Shown piece after piece: positions 1-11,590 of a stretch of DNA of 64,000 nucleotides (its first letter is position 1; each line of letters starts with the position of its first letter). The notes beneath the pieces are model-generated. The model was not told the DNA's origin and did no database searches. It saw nothing but the letters and a program-made list of their open reading frames with translations. The translations under genes were made by a program, and so were the position numbers. Origin of the DNA: Geosiphon pyriformis (Eukaryota; Glomeromycota; Glomeromycetes; Archaeosporales; Geosiphonaceae); contig JAAOMT010000414.1 in assembly GCA_016748015.1 (NCBI GenBank), positions 226,353 to 290,352 on the forward strand, written 5' to 3'.

Positions 1-2050
1 TAAGCAAGAATGATAATTTATTAGCTTCAAATTCAAATAGAAATATATCTAAAAGATTGGCATTTTGAGCAATTTGAACTAATAGAATAGTATTGTTGGA
101 AGAGTTTAATCTTAGTGCTATAGCTTTATCTTCAAAAAGTGTAGTTTGTTGAAAATCCAGTTTCTCAGACATTGTTAGATAACTGGGTTGAGTGTAGTAG
201 TAATTGAATCTTTGCTGACCAGAATTTTGGGGAACTAACTGATTGTTTGGGTTGATTCTATTATTGTTATTCTGAAATTAATTTTGAGGTATGAATTAGT
301 TTTGTTGAACCAATTTTTGAGCAGATATTTGATATTGTTAAATGAATAGTGATTGGTATTGTTAAACTGATAAAGACTGTTGATATTATTGTTATATTGG
401 TTGTAAAGCAAATTAATTGTAATTGTTTTAATTTTGTAATCTTAGTAAGTAAAAAGTTGGTAGTAAAAATTAGTAATAAGATTGTTGTGGTTGCAAATAA
501 TATTGATTATTCTTGTTTTGTTGGTTTTTTTGCATCTTTTTACAATCTCATTTTCAATGTCCTGAAATTTTACAATAGTGATAGTTTTATAGTTGGTTGT
601 TGAATAATAAAAGATAGTTGTTTTGATTGTGTTATTGGAGTGATTGATATCTTTGTGGTTGTTGCTGTTGTTGTTGGTTAGTAAAATAGTTTTTGACCTT
701 CTTTGTGAATTGTTCAATTTTTTTTTTAGCTGCTAAGCTGGTTTTTCTGATAGCAAAATTCACAAGTTTGATATGGTTTGCTTTTTCTATTGCTATTTCA
801 TAGTTTTTTACATGTCAAATAGCTGTAGCTAAGTCTTCTAAAGCATGAGGGCAAACTTTCTTAATTAATTTGTTTTTTAATTCTGCAATAAACTGATCCA
901 AAATTTGGACATTGAAATAATATTTGTTGGTTTTTAATTGTCAAATTTGTCAGAAAAGTTTGTTGAATTTCCCAAGATAAATTATAACAAATTCAGATAA
1001 TTCTTGTTTGATGTTTCGAAATTGGTTTTGGAGTATAATAGATGTGTTGTTGTTAGTATATTGTTATAAAAAAGCATTTTTAAATGCTTGCCAGTTTTTA
1101 AAGAGTGTATTTAAGTTTTCAAATCATTTTTTTGATGTTTCTTGGAGAAAGTATGAGATTGCTTTTAGTATTTTTGCTGCAGTTTATCTATTTGTATCTC
1201 CTGTTTTCTAGACTTTGTCAAGCCATTTTTATGAACTGGTATTAGCATCTTTTTCTGTGAATTCAGTGATTTTTGCAATGTATATGGTTGTCATTTTTTC
1301 TTTATTTTCTGTAGTTTCTTCTTGTTCTGATTTGGTTTTTTTACTTTCTAAGTTCTTTGAATAATTACTTTGATTTTCTTCTAAATAATCAAAAAGATTG
1401 ATGCTGGTTAATATTGGTTCTTGCTGTTAAGTAGGACTTTTGGGTAATTGAAAATCTTCTAGTCTTAAAAACCAAATAAGTAATAAATTTGGAGTTTGTA
1501 ATTGAGCAAGTGAAATTGGATATAGTATAATAGAAAGTAATAATTTAATACTGGTTTCTTGTTTAGGTGTTTGCAAGTGTTTGGCAGTTGTTTTTGGTGT
1601 GTTGTAAGTTGTATAACTAACTTGAAATGTCTTCTTTTGCTTTTTGTTGTTGCTATTTTCTGGTTTTAATTCAAAGTCAAAAGTGTATTTGGACTGTACT
1701 GGATATTTTTCTTCATAATACTGAATAATATTAAAGTTAAGTTCTTGAAAGTAGGTGTCAAGTGTTTCATTGTTAAGGTTTTTAGTTTCCAATTGTGAAT
1801 AGTATAATAAATTATTATAGAGGTTGTTTTTAACTTCTAAAATGTTGTAGTTTTTAAAAAGATAATTGTTAATGCAGTTTTCAATGTATTGATATAATGA
1901 TTTTTTGAAAATTTTAATTCCATTCTGGATGTTAAATTTTTGCTTGTAGTAAGTATAAATTGATTAATAATACTTTAGAGTTGTTGTGTCTGCTGGAGTT
2001 ATCACTTTGAATTTGTTGTTGCTATGTTGTTTCTATGAAAGAACATCAAA
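1..2050 (-). pseudogene. Decayed family A gag-protease (copy A')
   Basis: Relic of the 5' half of a family A Ty3/Gypsy element, read on the minus strand. The leftmost bases match the segment just before the protease of the better copy at 32539-42069. The stretch 1427-1792 translates to a recognisable Gag N-terminal part, with residues such as YFQELNFNIIQYYEE and KTTAKHLQTP that align with the Gag at 33560. Frame is lost elsewhere and stops are frequent. Compared with the better copy, most differences are C to T or G to A, so the text is strongly A/T-shifted. The Gag start position (2003-2005, GTG on the minus strand) and a decayed primer-binding site (about 2036-2049) can still be seen. The element continues off the left edge. 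It is non-functional. Confidence 0.8.
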
Positions 2051-2989
2051 TATTACCAAAGGTTTTTGATTTTTTTTCTTTAATGTTGTTAATATCTGTT
2101 GGTTGTGAATTCACGTTTTCTGGAAGTAGTTAAACTTTCAATAACTGAATTTATTTTCAAATTATTTCCTATAATTTAAACTGCTGGACTTATAAGTAGA
2201 ATAGTCAATTCTGTACCAATTGCTTTGTGTAGTTATATTGTAATAAATGTCAACTTTTTCTCAAAAATTGCTTGCTAAAAGCTCACTAAAAATGTGTAGT
2301 TACTTTGCTGTGAAAGTCAAATTTTCTACAGAAATCTCATTTGTAGACTACCTTAATGATTATAATAAAAAAAATAAAAAAAAATGAGATGTTGTTAAGG
2401 AAATCGTTTTCTATTCAGGCCTGAAATCATTAACAGATTATTGAAATTGGTAGCTAATCAATTTCAAAACATTAATTGGGTTTTTGTGAATGTTAAATAT
2501 AATAATTAAGAATTTGGTTTTTTAAATATTTTAATTTTTATTTGAATTTTGTAAAAGTATATAAAAAAGATGATTTGTTCTAATTAAGATATTTAAGGTA
2601 AAATACATTTTCTTGAAGAAAAAAGTTTTTCTTTTATACAACTTGTTGTAATACTAGTCTTTAAACTTGTACTTTTCTCTTTGCTTTAATTTTAGCAAAC
2701 TAAAGATATATTTCAGTAAACTACAAATTATTTCCACAAATTATTGATTATTTTGGCCAATTTCTGCTAATTTTGATGAATTTTTGATTATTAAATGGTT
2801 TAAAGTATTGTGTAATTTGATCATCTTAATTTCTATGATATAAATCGGATTATTAATTAAATGATAATATTTGATAATTTGATTAAATAATAAGAAATAA
2901 TAAAAAATGATAATAATATATACTAATTAATAATAAAAATTATAAGAATAATTTCATGCTAATTAATAGCTAAAATTCTACTGGTAACA
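2051..2989 (-). repeat. Family A LTR (5' LTR of copy A'), decayed
   Basis: Reverse-complement match to the 976-bp family A LTR at 32539-33514. It begins TATTACC (TGTTACC in the better copy) and ends CTGGTAACA. Shared landmarks include the segment around 2100-2200 corresponding to the LTR end (TTCACGTTTTC, then the CTGCTGGACTTATAAG block). The U3 array region (about 2690-2820) is still faintly periodic but heavily mutated. Length about 939 bp, slightly shorter than the better copies. Confidence 0.8.
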
Positions 2990-3631
2990 GAGGTCTTACT
3001 TAATGCTTAAAATTATAAGAGCAGCACAGTGTTTTTAATTATAGATACAAAAACTATTAAAAAGAAAATTAAATAATAATATAGTATAATATAATGTTTT
3101 TAATAATTAAGCTTAAACATGTTTATAAACTTCAAACTAAACTTGAACCAGATTTGTTTTATATATTTTAATTTAGTTTAAGTTCAGTAATTTTAAATCT
3201 GATTTAAGCTCAAGTTTAAAAAATTTTCCAAATTTTCTGTTTGAGTTTAATTTAGTTTAATAGTTCAATTAAACTTAAACCAAATTAAATTAAACATTAG
3301 AATCCTAAAGCTTGATGTTAATAAGATTATAAAAAGCTGAACTAGAAAGTGGGCTGTGTTTTTGGTGATATTTAACTTATGAGTTTGTCAATAGGTATTA
3401 TTAGACTATGTAAGTAATAATGCTTTTTTAGGAGTAATAAAGAAGATTAGTATAAAAAAATTGCTCTTGGTAATTAAAAATTTACCTAATAACAAGACTG
3501 TTAGTTTGTTTAATATCTCAAATAAACTTTAATAACACAGTGATAATATTGTTATAAAATGTTTTCTGGAATTAATAAATATGTGTTTGTTTCTTAACAA
3601 TATTTTTATTTTATAAAAGAGAGCATAAGTC
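2990..3631. other. Spacer with degenerate TTTAAACTTAA-like dyads
   Basis: No coding signal. The part from about 3105 to 3300 contains many short, diverged copies and inverted copies of a motif like AGTTTAAGTTTAA (for example TTAAGCTCAAGTTTAA and CAATTAAACTTAAACC). It may be a decayed tandem array, or simply low-complexity A/T sequence. It separates the family A' LTR from the family B LTR at 3632. Confidence 0.4.
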
Positions 3632-4462
3632 TGTTATAAATAATTATTTAAGGTATTAAAACAAATAACAAATTTATAACTTGGTGCTTAATAACTAATA
3701 AGATGTTGGTAATTTCTGAAAGTTTTGGAGTCTAAAGATTTTAATTGAGTTTTTTATATAATAAACAGAGATTTAATTAATGGTTTTTTCTGTGAATTTT
3801 TTTTTCAGCATAGTGACTGATTTATTTTAGCAATTGTGTCCTTCTGGTAAACTATCTTTAAATTTCTACTTTTGTTCCCAGGTTTTTTATTAAACTATTT
3901 TTGATGTCAAATACTCAGCACTTAATTTTTTTAATCAATTAGTAAACAATAAAAAAACAAAACAAAAAAAAATAAAAAATTAATAAAAAATTAATATTCT
4001 ATTAATAGTCATAATTAAGAACTATTAATTCAATATAATTAAATATTGAATTCTATCAACATAAAATGTTAATAAAGTAAAATAAATTAATATTTTTTTA
4101 ATCAAGTAATAATAACATGAATTGGATGATAATAAATAATTTTATTAATATAGAAATAATTCTATTTTAAGTTATAGAAAACTATTTTTTAAAGAAAGAA
4201 GTATTGTTGATTTTAAACTGAATTTAATTTTATTTATTTTTTTAAATTTTCTTGGAATTATTTTTTCTGTTTTTAATATTTTTGCTATATATATATAATT
4301 TATGTTCATACAAAATTTCTTGAAATCCTGCAATTCTTTAAGAGAAATTTTGAAATTCTGAAATCCTAAAATTCTGAAATCCTAAAATTCTTTTTTTTAC
4401 TATGTTTATTTTTAATTGGCTATTTTACTTACTATTATAATTTCTACTTTCTATAAATAACA
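3632..4462 (-). repeat. Family B1 LTR (3' LTR of element E0)
   Basis: Aligns with the other B LTRs. It starts TGTTATAAATAATTATTT (TGTTACAGGTGATTATTT in better copies), carries the AAATTTATAACTTGGTGCT block and ends AATAACA. The U3 part holds GAAATTCTGAAATCCTAAAATTC repeats at about 4315-4392 and a TATA-like ATATATATATAA at about 4286. It is followed at about 4465 by the polypurine tract (minus strand, AAAAGAAGAAAAT) and the start of the B internal region, so it is the 3' LTR of a minus-strand element. Confidence 0.8.
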
Positions 4463-6244
4463 ATATTTTCTTCTTTTAATATTAAGCTCCATTCAGATCT
4501 TCTAAATTTCCTAAATCTATACTAGTATACAAATAAGGTTCTAATCTAATGGTAGTTTTTTTTGAATATTTGAGATTAAATCTTGTATTAGTATTATGTA
4601 CATGTTCTGGCATAATATTTTTATTATTATTACTAAATTATTTAAGTTCCTGCTTTTGTAAAAAATCTGGAAGCATAATATATTGTTCAAAGTTTTTATT
4701 AAAATTTGAATTATCATTATTATTATTGCTATTGTGGACAAAGTTAAAACTATTGTTATTGTTATTATTGGAATCTGAATTAAAATTAAATTTTGATTTT
4801 GATTTTAAAGTACAGCTGTTAATTGGTTCTTTTTCTTTGGAAATTAAATAGATTATACATAGTGGTGAATTGTAAATAAGATTATAATCATCATAATATT
4901 TAAAGTCATTGAGAATTAGACAATGTTTACAGAGTCTAATATTTAATTGTTCTAAATACTGCTTTTGTTTTTCTTAAGTAAGTGCTTGATTTTGGTAATA
5001 GAGTGGTTTTTTTTTTGGTTTCAATAAGTATGAAATATATTAATCATTATTTGTTTCTTCTGTAGAAATGGTAGCTTGCAGTTTATTTTTTTCTTTTTCT
5101 TTTTTTTTATCATTTTAAGAAAGTATTGATGACAGTTTATTGTGCTTATTTTCAGCCCATAAGACTTGATAGACTTTTCAAATAGGTTTTTTTTTCTTTA
5201 AACTTGATTAGTGGTGATTGGATGGTAGTGTTTGTTTTGAAATAATTACAAATAGCTAATACTTAAGTATACTAACTATCTTAATTAAGTTATAGCTCTT
5301 GTATAGTCCAGTTAAGTATAGCATTGGTTTTAAACAGCCAGTCATTACCAATAAAAGCTTAGTATTGTGTGACTTTCATGACTAAAATCTTAATTAACAC
5401 AATAATGCTATTAATTTTACAAAAGAAGTTATTAATTTTGCTAATAAGAGTTTTTGGTGCTTTATTGGTTATAATAATTCTGGTACTAACAGTATAATCA
5501 ACTCAGTAATCTAATTGGTTTATGAATTGTTATGTAATAATGCTGCCTGCTAACTTACTATCAAAGATTAACTTGATAAATTGGCCATCAACTTTGGCAT
5601 CTATGTATATTACAGTAATTAATTTAGCATCAAAAGTGGCTTTACTAAATAGAAGTGTTATTGCTAATTTTTCTAATTTGAAAGAAAAAATAACCAAAAA
5701 TAACTCATCTTTAATAACTGTTACTGATAAAATATTGTTAGTAAATAGTGTTAAATTGGTTTTTAAGTTGTTAAATAATTTGTTTTTTGGAGTAACTAAG
5801 AGGCTTAAATAGTTTTGTAAATATGTGTTTTGAGTGTATCTACTTCCCAAACTCTGCTGGTGTAATTCTAATGACTGATTTAAGAAACTAAAAATTGGTT
5901 GGTATATAATTATTGCTAATTACCAGTCCTGTTAAGTGTGTATAATTCTTAGCTTTTGGTTTCTGGTTAATATTTGAGCTAAGTTTTGTGGTAGTATTTG
6001 AATTGGTTAAAGTTAATAAATTACTTGTGACTATAGTTGATAAATTACCAGTACTAGAATCTAATAAATTGAAGATATGTATATAAATTATTGTATCATT
6101 TAGAAGTAATAAAATTGATACTGGTATAATCTCAATGATAAATTGTTGGTGTAATTCTGGGTTTAAAATCTGCAATTGGGATTTTGATATTAATTTCTTA
6201 ATTGTTAGTTATTAAATTTAGAGTGACAATCTGCTTTTAAATAT
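4463..6244 (-). pseudogene. E0 internal relic: dUTPase start, Cys-rich region, protease, Gag end
   Basis: Minus-strand family B coding relic. After about 45 bp of the 3' internal end it jumps (near 4505-4520) into the N-terminal part of the dUTPase region, so RT, RNase H and integrase were lost by an internal deletion. The dUTPase N-terminal part (about 4520-4850) matches E3 at 23290-23620. The protease is recognisable at about 5530-5850, where the minus-strand product contains KAGS-like remains of the DSG site and the LFSKA segment that precedes it in E3. The Gag end and NC region lies at about 5860-6240. Stops and A/T shift are extensive. Confidence 0.7.
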
Positions 6245-7154
6245 TATTACTCATAGAAAAAAAATACAAGAAAAATAATAAAAAAAATAAATAAAAAAAT
6301 AAACTAATAAGAGAATAGTATTTAGTATATGAGCATATTATCAGTAAATTAAAACATATTGCTTAGCAATATAAAACATTGTCAGAGAATTCCAGCATAT
6401 TATTTAACAATGAGCATATTATTAGAAATTACAGACATATTGCTTGTAAAATTATAACACATTGCTTATGAATATGTAAAATCTCATAAAATATCAATTA
6501 TGTATATATAGCAAGAATATTAAAAACAGAAAAAACAGAATTTCTAATAAAAATTCAGTTCAGAATTAATATTCATAATCAATTAATTATATCTTATCTT
6601 TTTCTTCAAAAGGTAGTTTTTTACAACTTGAAGTGAAATCTTATTACATATCAATAAAATATCAATTATTATCTGAATCTATATTATTATTATTTGATTA
6701 AAAAATATTTATCATCTTTATTTTATTAACACTCCATATTGATAAAATCCAATACTTAATTATATTAGAACAATAGCTCTTAATTACAACTATTAACAGA
6801 ATATTAATTTCTGATTTTTTTTTATTTTTTTTTATTTTCTTTTGTTGTTTGCTAATTTATTAACTAATTAAAAAGATTAAGTTTTAAGTAATTTGATGTT
6901 AAGAATTAATCTGGTAAAAGACCCAAAAATAAGAATAAAGAACTTGGAAATTAAAGATAGCTTATCAGAAGAGCATGACTGTCAGAATAAACTGGCCACT
7001 ATGCTGAAAAAAAAATTTAATAGAATAACCATTTCAAAAAGCTACTGCATAAAAATTAAATCTTTGTTTATTATACAAAAAACTCCACCAAAACCTTTAG
7101 ATCTCAGATATTACCAACTGTATCAGTTATTGAATACCAAGTTACAGATTTGTT
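6245..7154 (+). repeat. Reverse-oriented family B2 LTR inside E0
   Basis: Matches the reverse complement of the B2 LTRs at 17296 and 47127. It starts TATTACTCATAG (TGTTACTCATAA in better copies). The palindromic CATATTGCTTAGCAATATAA-like repeats lie at about 6328-6480, followed by TATGTATATATAGCAAG (TATA) at about 6499. It runs to TTACAGATTTGTTA at about 7154. The last 35 bp or so of a standard LTR are missing at the right. It interrupts the NC part of E0's Gag, and about 75 bp of that Gag is absent at the break. Best read as a truncated solo LTR inserted opposite to its host. Confidence 0.7.
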
Positions 7155-7299
7155 AATGATAAATGTGATTGATTTTAAAAAGAATTGAAGTTTTCTTAAT
7201 TGTTATAATATTATAGAGACTGATAAATTGCTTGATTGTTAGCTAAGTATTCCTTTAATTTTTGATTAATGTTGGTACTGGTTCTCTGTTGAATTATAT
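7155..7299 (-). pseudogene. E0 Gag C-terminal fragment and leader
   Basis: Continuation of E0 to the right of the lodged LTR. The run from about 7155 to 7262 matches the end of Gag in E3 and E4 (for example GATAAATTGCTTGATTGTTA, also at 25760). Around 7262 it jumps to the 5' leader (TACTGGTTCTCTG, as at 45275), so most of Gag is deleted. It ends abruptly at the family C LTR. Confidence 0.65.
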
Positions 7300-7947
7300 T
7301 GTTATGGGTTAGAGTAACAAATTAATGGATAGCAAGAAAGAACAGATTTGTAAGATAATGAAAGAAATCAAAGGAAATTCAACTTCAAAGAGTAAATTAA
7401 ATAAGTATGAATTCAATATGTAAGATTAGTCTTATAAAATATCTCAGTCATTATACTTTCAAAAAGATAATCAGGGAATTTGAAAGTAGAAAAATAGTCC
7501 ATACTATCAACAAATAATTACACACTGGTATAATTTTATGTCTTATGTTAGTGCTTTTAGAATTTAATATTAGGTATTAAATGTATTCTTTAGTTATATT
7601 TTATTCAATAATCTTCAAATATTACAATTATACATTTTAGGAAAAAAGTAGAAAATAACCAACAAGTAATCTTTTATCCTAAGATGTTTAGATACTTAAA
7701 GGTAGAAAAAGGGAAATTAGCAATAAGAGAAAGATTGAGATGAAAGTTGTTATTTTATTTATTTTATTTCCTTGATTTTTGACATGTTTTTCTACAGCTA
7801 AGAGATTCATTGCTTATATAGCTATTAAAAGTGATTAATGATCAGATCAATAATCATTATCTAAAAATAAGGTGGTTAATTATATGACATTAGTGGCTAA
7901 TACATATGATAACTAATAAAAAGTATGGATTTTAATTATAATATTAT
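7300..7947 (-). repeat. Family C LTR (3' LTR)
   Basis: About 648 bp, homologous to 48798-49537. It starts TGTTATGGGTTAGAGTAACA and ends near TTAATTATAATA (TTAACTGTAATA in the partner). A TATA-like GCTTATATAGC is at about 7812. The U3 array has only two 12-bp units, GATTAATGATCA and GATCAATAATCA at 7833-7856, where the partner LTR has ten. Followed on the right by family C pol sequence, so it is the 3' LTR of a minus-strand element. The sequence to its left is the E0 leader. Confidence 0.8.
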
Positions 7948-8950
7948 TCTTTTCAAAGAGATTAAGCTTTAGTGAAATCAAGCTATTCATGAGATAATCT
8001 ATTTAAAGGGTTTTGTCTAATTCAAAGCTAACTAATTTGTTGAAATCTTTTGTGGATAGAATATATAATACTTGAGGTGAAATGAGTTTTGTATTCAAGA
8101 GATTAAATTTTTGTATTAGAGTTTTGGCTCTTTTAGCAATAGTTAAAACTCTTAGAACATCTAACTGTATAATACCCAAATTTTTTGCCTGTATCTTTGA
8201 AGTTGTTTTTTTCATGAATTTTATATTTTTTATGATTTTATCAAGGCAACCATAGAGTTTTAATTGTCTTTTATATAACAAATTTTTGTTTATAAGCAAG
8301 ATTTCTTAGAGTGTTTTTCCAATTGTGCTGGAAAATAAAAATATTGTTGCTGTTATACTTTCTAGTAGATATTTATCTATTTTGTTACTGATTTTTTCTC
8401 TTTTTGTAGTGGTTTTTTTTGGTTTAATAACAGTATATGTTCTATTGTTATCAGTTATAATGGTTTGTTTTCTAATGGTCAAAATAGCATTTGAGTAGTT
8501 TTTGATTTAATACTTCTGAAGAGTATAGAAGGTGTTTTAAATGTTTTGATCCAAAAAATAATTGTTCATATTGATTGAAAATACCTCTGTTTTGGAAATA
8601 GTGCATTTATTTATACTTGATTTTTGCTGATCATTTGGGTCAGTATTATCACAATAAGCAACCAATTAGATTATTTATAATATTTTTTGAGTTATATATC
8701 ATGAACAGAACAATCATTAAAGATTGTTTTAAATTAATCTTGAAGAATATAAAAACCATTGTTCAAAACTTTGTTGATTAAAAAAAGTCTTTTCTATCAG
8801 CTAAAAAATTTATTATCATAAATATTGTTTTTGTCTGAATAGTATTCTAATACTAAGTTACCAACACTTAAGGAAAGTGTTTTATAGGTTTTTTTCTTCT
8901 TAAGCTTTTTTTAAAACTGTTTTATCTTTTCAAAAGCAATTATTTGTGCT
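7948..8950 (-). pseudogene. Family C Pol C-terminal region, product unclear
   Basis: Minus-strand A/T-rich region between the 3' LTR and the integrase of family C. The longest open stretch (8003-8299, 98 codons, no ATG start) is Lys- and Leu-rich and ends FELDKTL. I do not recognise it. By position it is the integrase C-terminal tail or a 3' extension. The rest is broken by stops. Confidence 0.45.
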
Positions 8951-9720
8951 TTTATTAAAAAGTCAAGAATAGTACCAAGTTTTTTTTGCAAAATGTCTTT
9001 ATAATTTCTTCAAAGAGTATTGTTTCAATGTCAGTTTCTATTAGTAGTGTTGTTATGTATCTATAGAGCAGATAAAAAGATTCATAACTTGTTATGTTAT
9101 GATTTACAGTTCTATAAACAAATAAAGTTGAAAACAGTACTTTGTTCTATAAGTTTGTTTCTTTACTGGTTTTGGTTAAGGTTTTACATAGTGTTCTATT
9201 AAAACGTTTTACTAAGTTATTTATTTGAGAGTGATAAAAAAAGAAAAATTTATAACATATTCTCATTTTTTTACTAAGTTCTTTAACCAGTATATTGAGA
9301 AAAACTCTTTCTTTAATAAAAGTTCTTTGGGGCAATTATAACAACAGATGATATTTTCATAAATGAAATTGGCTATTGAGACTGCTATTTGGTCTGAAGT
9401 GGCTCTTACTTCTACTCACTTTATAAGATAGTCAATAGCTGTAATAATGTATATATTACTATTAGGAGTTATTATTAAAGATCTAACAACATTTATACCA
9501 ATTTTGTTAAATGATTAACCAATAAAAATTGAATAAATATCTTCTTTTTGATTGGATTTGCCTTTTTTTTGACAGATATCACAGATTTTGATGTATTTAG
9601 CAATGTTTTTTCTCAAGATAGATCAATAATAGCAAGTTAAAATTTTCTGAATTGTTTTTGTTTTTTCAAAGTGTCTAACTAATGAGTTAGCATACATGTT
9701 GTATATTACAATTTTTTTCT
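8951..9720 (-). pseudogene. Family C integrase relic
   Basis: Minus-strand integrase core. The stretch 9147-9335 contains LVKRFNRTLCKTLTK, matching the E-containing NGLVERFNRTL motif of the other integrases. Upstream, near 9400-9520, codons give a GINVV...ITAIDYLIKW-like segment that corresponds to the first catalytic Asp region (here INVV rather than IDLV, an Asp to Asn change). A Cys pair near 9565-9600 marks the H2C2 zinc region. Several stops and frame breaks are present. Function is lost. Confidence 0.7.
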
Positions 9721-10119
9721 TTAAATTTGATAACTCTTTGAGTAGTCAAGATCTTTCTTGTTTTTTTTATATAACTGGTTCTGGTGGATCAAATAGAAAT
9801 TTGATTGTTTGCACAAATGTTTTCTTTGCTGTTGAGTGTAGTCTGGTGGGTATTGTTCTTTATCTAAAAATTTTATTAGGGCAGAGTAGTTGTTTAAGTT
9901 TATTATTATGTTTGTTTATGAAGGAGTTACTAATAATTAAATTGGTTTGATTGAGAGATTATACTATCACTGGATGATAAGTCTGAAAAAAGCATCAGTA
10001 TTTTAATGATTAGCTTCTTTGTAATATTGAATATTATAGTCAAATTTATCTAGATGGAGTATTTAGTGAGTTATCTATTTATGTTCTAGCTTTTTTTTGT
10101 TATACAGCCAAATCAAGAC
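9721..10119 (-). pseudogene. Family C RNase H to integrase linker
   Basis: Continuation of the family C pol relic between the RNase H segment and the H2C2 zinc region of the integrase. Fragmentary minus-strand reading only; no intact domain is visible. Confidence 0.45.
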
Positions 10120-10338
10120 TTAATAATCTGTTACCACTAAAAATTTTATACCAAGAAGATATTGATTCCAATAACTAATAGCCCAAACTACTGTTAAGCA
10201 TTCTTGTTCAGTAATTGAATAATTTTTTTCTGCTGGTGTAAGAGTTCTACTGACATATGCTATAGCATATTCTTTGCTATTTTCATCTTTCTGTGAGAAA
10301 ACAGTACTAAGTTTATAGTCAGATATATTAGTGTACAA
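10120..10338 (-). pseudogene. Family C RNase H fragment
   Basis: A 72-codon open stretch typical of the Ty3/Gypsy RNase H: TVFSQKDENSKEYAIAYVSR, then TPAEKNYSITEQECLTVVWA with the catalytic Glu, then VVTDY. The last motif is normally TDH, so the His after the Asp has become Tyr, consistent with CAT to TAT. It lies in the expected order, RT to its right and integrase to its left on the minus strand. Confidence 0.85.
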
Positions 10339-10735
10339 GATAAAAGATTGGTCCAGATCAGGTTGTTTAAGAATTGGTTTAGTAACAAGTTTTTTCTTTA
10401 AAGTTTCAAAAACTTTTTGTTAATGAGTGCCTCAGTAATAATTGACATTTTTTTTGAGTAGCTGATTGAGAGAAAAAGTGATTTTAGAGAAATTCTTGAT
10501 AAATTTGTAATAGTAAGAAGCCAAACCAAAAAAAGAGCATAGTTCAGAAACATTCATTGATTGTTTAATGTTTTAAACTTTTTCAACTTTAGCTGAATCA
10601 AAAAAGATTCCATCTTTTATAATAAGATGACTAAGAAACTGGGTGAATTGTTGTTCAAAGAAAGATTTGATTGAGTTTATCTTGAGACCAGCATTTCTTA
10701 AGAGGTCAAAAATCTTTTGTAAATATTCAAGGTGT
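10339..10735 (-). pseudogene. Family C RT thumb and connection, truncated
   Basis: Minus-strand remains of the RT region downstream of the catalytic motif. Readable pieces resemble HLEYLQKIFDLLRNAGLKIN followed by a cysteine-poor FFEQQFTQFLSHLI segment, as in the part of Ty3/Gypsy RT after YVDD. It is cut at 10735 by the E1 LTR. The rest of RT, the protease and the end of Gag of family C are not found in the window. Confidence 0.7.
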
Positions 10736-11590
10736 TGTTACAGGTAATTATTTGGAGTCTCAAAGCAAATAACAAACCTGTAACTTGGTGTTTAATTGAT
10801 ATAATGTTGTTGGGTGTTGGTTTCTGAAGATTTTGGTTTCTGAAGGTTTTGGTTTATTTAAAAGTTTTTATATCTGAAAGTTTTGTTAGAGTTTTTTGTA
10901 TAATAGACAGAGATTCAATAGTTGTTTTCAATAGCCTCTTGGAATCACAATTCTATTGAATTTCTTTTTTAGTGTGGTGGCCAGTAATCTAACAGAGATG
11001 CTTTTCTGATAAGCTATCCTTAAATTCTCAATTCTTATACCCTTTTTTTGGGGTCTTTTATCAGATTATCCTTGATGTCAATAATTTAGTACTTAATTCT
11101 CAATTAATTAGTAAACACAACAAAATCAAGAAAAGAAAATAAAAAAGATAAAGAAAAGATAAAAAAAATAAGCCAAGGCAATTACAAGTTAGTATTCTGT
11201 CAATAGCCATAATAAAAAATTATTGTTTTAATGTGATTAAATATTGATAGTGGAGAATGAATTGAGATAGTAAATAATTATTTATTAATATTTGTGAATG
11301 AAAAAATTGCTTAGATTAAATTTAAATTGAAAGATTTGTCTTTTTTTTTAATGCTACTGCTATATATACATAATTGAGATTTCTTAATTTCTCAATTCTT
11401 CACACCAAGAATCCTAGAATTTCTGGAATTCTGCAATTTCTTTTGAGAGGAATTCTGGAATTCTGGAATCCTGCAATTCCTAGAATCTTGCAATTTCTCT
11501 GAAAAAAATCCTGAAATTCCACATTTACTATGGTTACTTCTAATTGGTTAATTTATATGCTAATATACTTCCTATATTCTATGAGTAACA
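10736..11590 (-). repeat. Family B1 LTR (3' LTR of E1)
   Basis: 855 bp. Starts TGTTACAGGTAATTATTTGG, ends CTATGAGTAACA. It has the block AACAAACCTGTAACTTGGTG, the TATA (CTGCTATATATACATAATTG, about 11358) and the B1 U3 array (about 11398-11520). Followed by the polypurine tract and the B internal 3' end, so it is the 3' LTR of a minus-strand copy. To its left is family C RT, so E1 was inserted there. Its right-hand partner LTR is not found next to matching C sequence. Confidence 0.88.
11398..11520 (-). promoter_or_regulatory. B1 U3 dyad array (E1 LTR)
   Basis: Repeats built on TTCTGGAATTC and CCTGCAATTCC, about 40 bp apart, between the LTR 5' end and the TATA. TTCyrGAA is dyad-symmetric. The same array is present in the LTRs at 15960-16100, 27097-27236 and 45940-46088. 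Confidence 0.6.

Noticed and set aside
11398-11520. Heat-shock elements in the B1 LTR
   Set aside because: TTCnnGAA dyads are present, but the unit order gives GAATTC without the two-base gap and a 40-bp period. The resemblance is too weak to name a factor.
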